Below, one piece after another: positions 1 to 5,866 of a DNA stretch of 19,312 bases. The translations under genes were made by a program, and so were the position numbers. Every line of letters begins with the position of its first letter. The first letter of the stretch is position 1. The notes under the pieces are model-generated. The model searched no databases. It saw only the letters and a program-made list of their open reading frames with translations, and was not told where the DNA came from. Source of the DNA: JBKEBX01 sp047974615 (lineage in GTDB: Bacteria > Bacillota > Clostridia > Lachnospirales > CAMZNU01); contig JBKECM010000112.1 in assembly GCA_047974615.1 (NCBI GenBank), positions 1-19,312 of the forward strand. The letters run 5' to 3'.

Positions 1-300
1 TAGTTCAAGAAAGCTTCGACAACGCATAACAGCGTGTTTCTGCTAGGAGAAGCTGACGCAGAAATTTTGAAAATTTATAGAAAATTAAAAATAATGGGGT
101 TTTTAGAGGTTGCCTTAATAATTAAAAGATGAATTATAGGAAAAATTGAGATATAATTGTCGAAGGTGCTAAAAAAGGAATGACAATAGTACAACCTATG
201 CAATAACATTTAGTATAAAAGTTTGTTGAAGTCAATGATGGCAGTCGAAAAAATTTCTAGCAACTGTCACATTTTGCAATGATGTCATACTGGAATGTTA
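1..300. other. Left-edge segment with no assignable gene; structured first 65 bases
   Basis: No gene can be assigned here. The first 65 bases are clearly richer in G and C than the rest and contain interleaved inverted repeats: 12-17 (AGCTTC) pairs with 49-54 (GAAGCT), and 37-43 (TTTCTGC) pairs with 58-64 (GCAGAAA). A short hairpin ACGC/GCGT lies at 22-25/32-35. One frame is open from 4 to 132, but its codons (TCG, ACG, CTG) are unlike those of the neighbouring genes, so it may be the 3' end of an RNA gene or of an older coding sequence cut by the window edge. Nothing recognisable is seen between 133 and 300. Confidence 0.4.
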
Positions 301-382
301 AAAAACCACCCTAAATGGTGTGTTTAAGAAGGGCAACATATTAAGATGTCCTTAAACACACCACACTAATGGGTGGTTTTTT
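301..382. terminator. Two-tier hairpin, probable bidirectional terminator downstream of sstT
   Basis: The outer arms AAAAACCACCC (301-311) and GGGTGGTTTTT (371-381) are complementary. Inside them a perfect 13-bp stem pairs 316-328 with 351-363, and the apex (331-350) can pair further. T-runs follow the stem on both strands. It lies just past the sstT stop codon, so it probably ends that transcript. The two stacked stems are more elaborate than a usual intrinsic terminator. Confidence 0.75.
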
Positions 383-391
383 ATTATAGAG

Positions 392-1612
392 TTAAAACTC
401 TAAGCCATTTTTTCTTTTGTTTGCATATTCTGCTGTTGCAGTAAGAATTACGTCGGTTGAGGAGTTAAGTGCTGTTGTAAAGGCATCTTGTACAACTGTT
501 ATAATAAGTCCAATACTTACTACTTGAAGTGATATATCTTCCGGTATTCCAAGGGCGCCACAAGCTACTGGAATTAAGAGAACTGCACCACCTGCTATAC
601 CTGCAGTTCCTGCAGCACTTACAGCAGATACAAGGCTTACGATTATAGACATAACAATACCTACATCTATGCCAATAGAATAAGCCGCAGCAAGAGCAAG
701 TATATTTAAAGTTATGGCACTACCAGACATATTAATAGTTGCACCAAGTGGTATTGTAACTGAGTATGTATCTTTATTTAAGCCTAAACTTTCACATAAT
801 TTTAAGTTTATAGGAATATTTGCAGCTGAACTCATAGTGAAAAAGGCAGTTATACCACTTTCTTTTAAACATCTTAAAACTAGTGGATATGGGTTTTTTC
901 TTATGTAGTACCAAACGATAAGTGGGTTTACAACAAAGGCTATAAAAAATTCTGTACCTATAATTACGGCAAGTAGTTGCGTATATGACATAAGAGAGTC
1001 AAAACCACTTACAGTTATAGTAGTATATATAATTCCCATTATACCAATAGGTGCAAGGTTTATAACAAAGTTAACGATATTTGAAATCGCTTTTTCAAAA
1101 TCAATAAGCATAGTTTTTGTACTATCTGCAGCACCTCTTAAAGATATACCAAAAAGTATAGCTGATGTAAGTATACCTATGTAATTTCCATCATAAAGTG
1201 CTTTTATAGGGTTATCAACCACTCTAAGGGCTAACCCTTTTAAAATTTCACCTACGCCACTTGGAGCTGTAATGCTTTCAGTTGCTAGATTAAACTCAAG
1301 CATTGTAGGAAAAAGTTTGCTTGCAAAAACTGCTAACATCGTTGCTATTAAAGTAGATATAATATAAAGTTTTATAACTGCTGCGATATTTGAACCACCT
1401 TGGCTTTTATGGTTGGCTATAGCGGACATAACTAAAACAAAGACTAAAAGAGGGGCGACACCTTTTAAGGCATTTAAAAATAAATCACCTAATAGGGTAA
1501 TTGGTGTGCCTATGTTTGGGAAGGCTATGGCTAGGGTAACACCAAGAATTATACCGATTAGTATTCTTGTAATTAAATTTAGCTTTTCCCATTTTTTTAA
1601 GAAATCTTTCAT
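392..1612 (-). CDS. sstT: Serine/threonine:Na+ symporter SstT
   Basis: This is a 406-residue inner-membrane transporter of the dicarboxylate/amino acid:cation symporter (DAACS) family, of the normal SstT length. It imports L-serine and L-threonine with sodium. The protein is hydrophobic throughout. It shows the family signatures SSAANIP (261-267), IPLGATINMSGSA (287-299), the glycine-rich GTAGIAGG loop (335-342) and QDAFTTALNSSTD (375-387), which together form the re-entrant hairpins and the substrate and cation sites. The ATG is preceded by AAGGAGG at 1618-1624 with ideal spacing. A perfect TATAAT for the minus strand lies at 1655-1660, but its -35 (1678-1683) is poor. A bidirectional terminator follows the stop. 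It is a monocistronic housekeeping transporter and nothing looks damaged. Confidence 0.93.
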   Translation of the reverse strand: MKDFLKKWEKLNLITRILIGIILGVTLAIAFPNIGTPITLLGDLFLNALKGVAPLLVFVLVMSAIANHKSQGGSNIAAVIKLYIISTLIATMLAVFASKLFPTMLEFNLATESITAPSGVGEILKGLALRVVDNPIKALYDGNYIGILTSAILFGISLRGAADSTKTMLIDFEKAISNIVNFVINLAPIGIMGIIYTTITVSGFDSLMSYTQLLAVIIGTEFFIAFVVNPLIVWYYIRKNPYPLVLRCLKESGITAFFTMSSAANIPINLKLCESLGLNKDTYSVTIPLGATINMSGSAITLNILALAAAYSIGIDVGIVMSIIVSLVSAVSAAGTAGIAGGAVLLIPVACGALGIPEDISLQVVSIGLIITVVQDAFTTALNSSTDVILTATAEYANKRKNGLEF

Positions 1613-1685
1613 AGTTGCCTCCTTAATTCTTTTATAAAGAATTTTATTTTTTTAATTATACTATAACCTAGCATAAATTACACTT

Positions 1686-1717
1686 TATAGTTTTCACAAA
1701 ATTTAGTAAAAACTATA
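1686..1717. repeat. 9-bp inverted repeat next to the sstT promoter
   Basis: TATAGTTTT (1686-1694) and AAAACTATA (1709-1717) are perfectly complementary around a 14-base loop. The repeat lies between the aroD stop and the weak sstT -35 element, so it could be a weak aroD terminator (there is no good T-run on the minus strand) or a regulatory site for sstT. Being AT-rich, it could also be chance. Confidence 0.35.
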
Positions 1718-1724
1718 ATTAATA

Positions 1725-2495
1725 TTAAGTTATATTTTTGTGAATTATTTTACGAACTGTATCTAAATCTGTAACATCTATCTGTCCTGAAGCTGTTTGT
1801 GTCCCAAAAGATGCAAAAGTTATAGATGCTCCGAATATTTCACAAGATAGTCTGCTTATAATACCGTATGCTCCCATAGATATTGCAATAAAAGGTTTTT
1901 CTCCCATACGCTCTTTTGTTAGAACAGTTGCCTCAAGTAAAGATAAAACATCTTTTGTATCCTTAGGCATAAAGGCAACTTTTGGTATATCTACGCCTAA
2001 ATGTTCTATGTCTTTTAAAATACATATTATATCTTCTTTAGAAGGGGTAAAGTTAAAATTATGTTTTGAACCTATAACATTTATATTTTTATTATGTGCT
2101 TTTATAATAAAATCTTTAATTTTAGTGTAACCAATAGAAACTTCTATATCTATTAAGTCTACTAGCTCTGTATCAACAATAAATTCTAAAAGTTTTAAAT
2201 ATTCTATTTCACTAATATTTTTATTCCCACCTTCTGGTAAAGTTCTAAAAGTAAATAAAATAGGAATATCTTTATATGTTTTATTAAGTTCTATAAGTAA
2301 AGCTTTTACTTTTTCAAAAGAAAATATTTCATCAAAAAAATCTGCACGCCATTCTATTATGTCTACAGGAGTTACGCTTAAGTGTTTTGCTTTATTAATA
2401 ACTTCTTCATAGGTATTTTCAGCAATAGAAACGCATATTTTTGGAATACCATCACCTATAACAACATTTTTTATTTTGATACTTTTATTATTCAT
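1725..2495 (-). CDS. aroD: 3-dehydroquinate dehydratase, type I
   Basis: This is a 256-residue cytosolic type I dehydroquinase, which converts 3-dehydroquinate to 3-dehydroshikimate in the shikimate pathway through a Schiff base. Visible active-site features are EWR (48-50), FTFR (81-84), the general-base histidine in SKHNF (His145), the Schiff-base lysine in PKVAFMP (Lys172), Arg215 in the SMGAYGIISRL segment, and TASGQI (234-239), which closes over the substrate. Length and motif order are normal. The start at 2495 follows an AAAAGGGGAG ribosome site at 2501-2510. No other shikimate genes are in the window, so it stands alone. It sits upstream of sstT on the same strand, but the 112-base gap holds a separate sstT promoter candidate. 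Confidence 0.95.
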   Translation of the reverse strand: MNNKSIKIKNVVIGDGIPKICVSIAENTYEEVINKAKHLSVTPVDIIEWRADFFDEIFSFEKVKALLIELNKTYKDIPILFTFRTLPEGGNKNISEIEYLKLLEFIVDTELVDLIDIEVSIGYTKIKDFIIKAHNKNINVIGSKHNFNFTPSKEDIICILKDIEHLGVDIPKVAFMPKDTKDVLSLLEATVLTKERMGEKPFIAISMGAYGIISRLSCEIFGASITFASFGTQTASGQIDVTDLDTVRKIIHKNIT

Positions 2496-2535
2496 TCAAA
2501 CTCCCCTTTTGTTAGTTAATTACTGGTATTATTGC

Positions 2536-2580
2536 AAAAAAAGAACTGTATAAAATTCATTTGAATTTTCACAGTCCTTT
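2536..2580 (-). terminator. Intrinsic terminator of the tRNA-Leu transcript
   Basis: Read on the minus strand, a long stem joins 2543-2558 with 2563-2580 (AGGACTGTGAAAATTCA against TGAATTTTATACAGTTCT, with one or two imperfect pairs), followed by a run of seven T. It starts only about 10 bases after the tRNA 3' end, so it fits a tRNA terminator. It also separates the tRNA from aroD. Confidence 0.8.
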
Positions 2581-2590
2581 AGTTATAATA

Positions 2591-2673
2591 TGCCGTTGAC
2601 CGGACTCGAACCGGTACGATATCGCTATCGGTAGAGTTTGAGTCTACTGCGTCTACCAGTCCGCCACAACGGC
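2591..2673 (-). tRNA. tRNA-Leu (anticodon CAA)
   Basis: The minus strand folds as a class II tRNA: acceptor GCCGTTG pairs with CAACGGC, the D arm contains GCGGACTGGTAGACGC, and the anticodon stem GTAGA/TCTAC holds the loop CTCAAAC, giving anticodon CAA (reads UUG). The long variable arm CGATA-GCGA-TATCG is typical of leucine tRNAs, and the T arm has GGTTCGAGTCC. The discriminator base is A and the 3' CCA is not encoded. It is a single tRNA with its own promoter and terminator. Confidence 0.96.
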
Positions 2674-2683
2674 TTACCTAATA

Positions 2684-2712
2684 AATATACTATGTTTTGT
2701 AAATAAAGTCAA
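2684..2712 (-). promoter_or_regulatory. Promoter of the tRNA-Leu gene
   Basis: On the minus strand, TTGACT (2707-2712) and TATATT (2684-2689) are separated by exactly 17 bases, a near-consensus housekeeping-sigma promoter. Transcription would begin a few bases before the mature tRNA 5' end at 2673. Confidence 0.8.
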
Positions 2713-2831
2713 TAGAAAATAGTCCAAAATAAATTAAGCATCATCGAAAATATACCATTTTTGATCTCATCGTCAAAAAATTCATCTTTTAGTGCACCTT
2801 TAATGGGTATCAAAGTTTGATTTTTAGCCAT
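2709..2831 (-). CDS. Possible 40-residue small ORF, unrecognised
   Basis: A 40-codon frame starts at ATG 2831, with an in-frame stop just upstream. The product begins MAKNQTLIPIKGALKDEFF, then has an acidic stretch (DDE), and ends in a hydrophobic, aromatic tail (MMLNLFWTIFY). This mix looks more protein-like than random AT-rich sequence. However, there is no convincing ribosome binding site, and the stop codon lies inside the tRNA promoter's -35 box. It may be a real microprotein, the remnant of a decayed gene downstream of glmU, or chance. Confidence 0.22.
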   Translation of the reverse strand: MAKNQTLIPIKGALKDEFFDDEIKNGIFSMMLNLFWTIFY

Positions 2832-2903
2832 TACTAGAAACAATCATTTTTGAGGTGTCTTATATATACATATGTTGACATAATTTTACAAATTTATTTT
2901 TTG

Positions 2904-2934
2904 CAAAAAAAAAGCTGATATATCATATAACAGC
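2904..2934 (-). terminator. Probable terminator downstream of glmU
   Basis: On the minus strand, GCTG-T-TATA and TATA-T-CAGC form a hairpin (2914-2934) with a single mismatch, followed directly by nine T. It lies 145 bases past the glmU stop, and nothing else on that strand needs it. Confidence 0.65.
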
Positions 2935-2949
2935 TAAAAATATAAAAAG

Positions 2950-3010
2950 TAGGGGGGTAAGAATTTGGGGTATTTATTGTTACTCCCTTATAATAACACT
3001 TAAATGTGTT
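2950..3010 (+). repeat. Two adjacent stem-loops in the glmU 3' gap
   Basis: TAGGGGGGTAA (2950-2960) pairs with TTACTCCCTTA (2980-2990) over 11 pairs, two of them G-U if read on the plus strand. A second small stem, AACAC/GTGTT, lies at 2995-2999/3006-3010. No gene or T-run is attached. The run of six G is unusual in this AT-rich DNA. Function unknown. The rest of the 2674-3079 gap holds only the tRNA promoter, a doubtful small ORF and the glmU terminator. Confidence 0.35.
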
Positions 3011-3079
3011 GAAATTGTGATAGAATTAAGTAAATTTTATAAATAAATGTGATAATTTTGTAAAAATTGAAAAAACATA

Positions 3080-4435
3080 TTATTTTACAAAATTTTCTTT
3101 GTTATCTTGACGTACACGTCCGATAGCTAAGGCATTTGAAGGAACTTTTTTTGTTACGGTCGTGCCTGCTGCAACTTTTGCATTTTTTTCTACAGTAACT
3201 GGTGCAATAAGATTTACATTACTTCCTATAAAAGCATTATCTTCTACAGTTGTAACAAATTTATTTTTACCATCATAGTTTACAGTGATACTTCCACAAC
3301 CAAAGTTTACATTTTCACCTACAATAGCATCGCCTATGTAAGTGAGGTGACTAGCTTTTGTGTTATTACCGATTTTTGCTTTTTTAAGTTCTACAAAGTC
3401 GCCTACTTTTACGTTTTCACCAATTTCACAATTTGGGCGTATATAAGCAAAAGGACCTATGTGAGTACTTGAACCGATAGAGCTGTCTGTACATACTGAG
3501 CTTAATATATCCACATTGTTTTTTATAATCATATTTGTAATAATAGTATTTGAACCGATTTCACAGTTTTCGCCTATTGTTGTTTTACCATATATTGTAA
3601 CGTTTGGCATTATTGTCGTATCACGACCTATAACAACATCTTGACCTATATATGTAGTATTTGAGTCGACTATAATTACGCCTTGTTCCATATGTTTTTT
3701 ATTTATATTTTCTTTTAGAATTTGTGTTGCTTCGTGTAATTGTACTTTTGTATTTATTCCATTAAATTGGTTATAATCTTCAAAGATAGTAGCATCAACT
3801 TTTAGGTTTTCACTTAAAGCTATTTCTATTGTGTCTGTTAAATAATATTCGCCCTTAGAATTATTATTTGTAATTTTACCTAAAGTGTTCTTTAAAACAG
3901 AACCTTTAAATATATATACACCAGTGTTAATTTCTTTAATATCTAGTTGACTTTCTGTACAGTCCTTATGCTCAACTATTTTTTTGATTTTATCATTTTC
4001 TCGATATATTCTGCCATAGCCATAAGGGTTAGGAATATTACAAGTTCCTAGAGTTATATCATTATTATTTTCTTGATGATACTTTACTAAAGTTTCTAAC
4101 ATTTCAGATGTAAGAAGAGGCGTATCTCCACATAAAATCAAAACATCACTATCGGCATCAATAAACTGTTCAGCCATTAAAACTGCATGACCTGTGCCTT
4201 TTTGCTCTTTTTGAACAGGAAATTCAATGTTTGAATAAGCTTTAAGATTTTCCATAACCTCATCTGCCATATAACCTACAATAACACAATTTTTGTATGA
4301 ATTTACGTTGTTTACTGCATCAACAACGTATTGTATTAAAGTTTTATCAAATATTTTATGTAAAACTTTGTGGTTATTTGAGTTCATACGTGTTCCGGTA
4401 CCTGCTGCTAGTATAATAGACATAATTTTTTTCAT
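3080..4435 (-). CDS. glmU: Bifunctional UDP-GlcNAc pyrophosphorylase / GlcN-1-P acetyltransferase
   Basis: This 451-residue cytosolic enzyme carries out the last two steps to UDP-N-acetylglucosamine, the precursor of peptidoglycan and wall polymers. The N-terminal nucleotidyltransferase half has LAAGTGTRM (9-17), QKGTGHAV (78-85), the metal-binding CGDTPLL (102-108) and EINTGVY (168-174). From about residue 255 a left-handed beta-helix of hexapeptide repeats begins. It carries RPNCEIG (333-339), Lys351, the catalytic His363 in ASHLTYIGDA, and NYDGKNK (386-392), the acetyl acceptor site. Both halves are complete. The start has an AAGGAGAG site 8 bases upstream. It is transcribed divergently from the rhomboid gene. 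In many Bacillota glmU is followed by prs, but here no gene follows on this strand before the tRNA. Confidence 0.96.
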   Translation of the reverse strand: MKKIMSIILAAGTGTRMNSNNHKVLHKIFDKTLIQYVVDAVNNVNSYKNCVIVGYMADEVMENLKAYSNIEFPVQKEQKGTGHAVLMAEQFIDADSDVLILCGDTPLLTSEMLETLVKYHQENNNDITLGTCNIPNPYGYGRIYRENDKIKKIVEHKDCTESQLDIKEINTGVYIFKGSVLKNTLGKITNNNSKGEYYLTDTIEIALSENLKVDATIFEDYNQFNGINTKVQLHEATQILKENINKKHMEQGVIIVDSNTTYIGQDVVIGRDTTIMPNVTIYGKTTIGENCEIGSNTIITNMIIKNNVDILSSVCTDSSIGSSTHIGPFAYIRPNCEIGENVKVGDFVELKKAKIGNNTKASHLTYIGDAIVGENVNFGCGSITVNYDGKNKFVTTVEDNAFIGSNVNLIAPVTVEKNAKVAAGTTVTKKVPSNALAIGRVRQDNKENFVK

Positions 4436-4457
4436 AAAATCTCTCCTTAAATATAGT

Positions 4458-4486
4458 ATAATATTTAAAACTTACTTATATTGTAA
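4458..4486 (-). promoter_or_regulatory. Promoter of glmU
   Basis: On the minus strand, TTACAA (4481-4486) and TATTAT (4458-4463) are 17 bases apart, leaving a short 5' leader before the glmU ribosome site. The match is moderate and comes from sequence only. Confidence 0.55.
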
Positions 4487-4599
4487 TACATTTTTGGAAA
4501 AATTTAAAGTAAAATTATTTTTTTTCTTTAAATTTTGTGTCAAAAGATATATAATAGAATAATATGTAATTAATAAGACTAAGAAAGGTAACAAGTTTA

Positions 4600-5706
4600 A
4601 TGTTTTTAAATTTTGCAAAACAGTTTTATCAAGACTTACTAACTGCTGGGTATTCAACAATAAATCAAGAATATGAAAATGCTATGCTTACAAAGGATAC
4701 AGCTTTTTTAGCTGTTGAAAAAGCTTTTGGACCAAACTTGTTTATTGTTCTTATACACAACTCTATAAATCACCCACAGGAGTATAACTTCCTTATTACA
4801 TCACAGTTAAGTAGACAAATAAATACAAGCTCTATGGTTATGAGATTTAAACAAGTTATTATTTTAAATCTTTTTGTAACTGAAGATAAAAATATAAAAG
4901 ATGATATAGAAAAATTTATAGATACTTGTAGTGGAGAAGGAACAAGTTTTATTTATAATGTTTATTGGAATATACATATAGATAAAGAAAAGGAAAGCTT
5001 TAATGTTTATACGGGAGAAAAACAACCTTCAAAGATTTTAGATGTAGATAAAATTATAAATAATTCTTTTGAGAACATTTATTTTTCTGAAAGTAAACCT
5101 ATTTCTTTAAAAGTTATATCTGCTAAGGCAGAAGAAAATACAAAAATAAAACTGGTGACGAATGACGCTCTAATAACTTATATAATTAGCTTTTTTCTTA
5201 TAATATTTCATTTTTTAACTATAGGACATCAATCGGACTATTACCTTACTGCAAATGCTATAAGTTCAGGGGAATACTTTAGACTTGTAAGTGCTATTTT
5301 TGTACATTCAGATATATTTCATCTTTTTAACAATGTTCTTTGGATAATTATATTTGGTGTTAGAGTAGAGCGATATATGGGTAAGCTAAACTTTTTAGCA
5401 ATATTCTTTATAAGTGGTATAGTAGGTAATGTGTTTTCATTGCTACTACTTGATGTAAACTCTCTTGGAGCTTCTGGTGCAGGACTTGGTTTATCTGGTG
5501 CTTTGCTTGTTATGTTGTTTTATGCTAAAAGAGAAATCGACAACTTTGGATACCCCCTTGTCTTAGTATATTCTATTATGTCTATAGGTATGGGATTTGT
5601 ATACCCTAATGTAAATAATGTGGCACATATATTTGGATTTTTAACTGGTATTGCCTTAGGTTATGCTCATATGAATATATTGAAGGTGAAGGAAGAAATT
5701 AAATAA
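4600..5706 (+). CDS. Rhomboid-family intramembrane serine protease, GluP/YqgP-like
   Basis: This 368-residue protein has two parts. Residues 1-185 form a soluble domain of the kind that precedes the membrane part in Bacillus YqgP (GluP). Residues 190-362 form the polytopic rhomboid domain. The rhomboid signatures are present: HSDIFHLFNNVLW (236-248) on TM2, the catalytic serine in GASGA (Ser292), and the catalytic histidine in NNVAHIFGFLTG (His343). The protease cleaves transmembrane segments within the bilayer. In B. subtilis, YqgP is linked to membrane-protein quality control; the substrate here is unknown. The start at 4600 follows AGAAAGG about 11 bases upstream, a little far. A TATAAT lies near 4548-4556, but its -35 is unclear. 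A strong terminator follows, so the gene is monocistronic. Confidence 0.88.
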   Translation: MFLNFAKQFYQDLLTAGYSTINQEYENAMLTKDTAFLAVEKAFGPNLFIVLIHNSINHPQEYNFLITSQLSRQINTSSMVMRFKQVIILNLFVTEDKNIKDDIEKFIDTCSGEGTSFIYNVYWNIHIDKEKESFNVYTGEKQPSKILDVDKIINNSFENIYFSESKPISLKVISAKAEENTKIKLVTNDALITYIISFFLIIFHFLTIGHQSDYYLTANAISSGEYFRLVSAIFVHSDIFHLFNNVLWIIIFGVRVERYMGKLNFLAIFFISGIVGNVFSLLLLDVNSLGASGAGLGLSGALLVMLFYAKREIDNFGYPLVLVYSIMSIGMGFVYPNVNNVAHIFGFLTGIALGYAHMNILKVKEEIK

Positions 5707-5712
5707 TAATTT

Positions 5713-5755
5713 AACGCAACTTTATACTATTACAATAGTGTAACGTTGCGTTTTT
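5713..5755 (+). terminator. Intrinsic terminator of the rhomboid gene
   Basis: AACGCAAC (5713-5720) pairs perfectly with GTTGCGTT (5745-5752), an inner TACTATT/AATAGTG stem extends it, and a run of five T follows. It begins seven bases past the stop codon. Confidence 0.85.
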
Positions 5756-5776
5756 GTTACAAATTGTGTTAAATCA

Positions 5777-5805
5777 TTGTATATATGAGGGAATTATGCT
5801 ATTAT
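5777..5805 (+). promoter_or_regulatory. Promoter of the cell-wall polymer operon
   Basis: TTGTAT (5777-5782) and TATTAT (5800-5805) are separated by 17 bases, and the -10 box is preceded by TGC, an extended -10 motif. It is the only good promoter between the upstream terminator and the first gene at 5867. No other clear promoter or terminator is visible before 15171, so it probably drives all five genes. Confidence 0.6.
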
Positions 5806-5815
5806 TAATTGTCAT

Positions 5816-5838
5816 CATTGTAGTTTTAAAACACAATG
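5816..5838 (+). repeat. Inverted repeat in the operon leader
   Basis: CATTGT (5816-5821) and ACAATG (5833-5838) are perfectly complementary around an 11-base AT-rich loop. The repeat sits right after the expected transcription start, where an operator or a protective 5' hairpin would be found. With 6-bp arms, chance cannot be excluded. Confidence 0.3.
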
Positions 5839-5866
5839 TTACAATTTAATTTTAGGAGCAATAATT

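Noticed and set aside
1..132. Open frame from 4 to 132 as the 3' end of a protein gene
   Set aside because: It is too short to judge, its codon choice differs from nearby genes, and no family is recognised. Kept only as an unexplained segment.
2591..2673. tRNA-Leu as attachment site of the mobile element
   Set aside because: Integrases often use tRNA genes, but this tRNA is about 12.7 kb from the integrase with intact host operons between, and it has its own terminator. No tRNA fragment is seen near 15220-15400.
4472..4660. 62-codon minus-strand frame between glmU and the rhomboid gene
   Set aside because: It overlaps the start of the rhomboid gene and the glmU promoter, has no ribosome binding site, and its Leu/Asn/Lys-rich product is what AT-rich DNA gives by chance.
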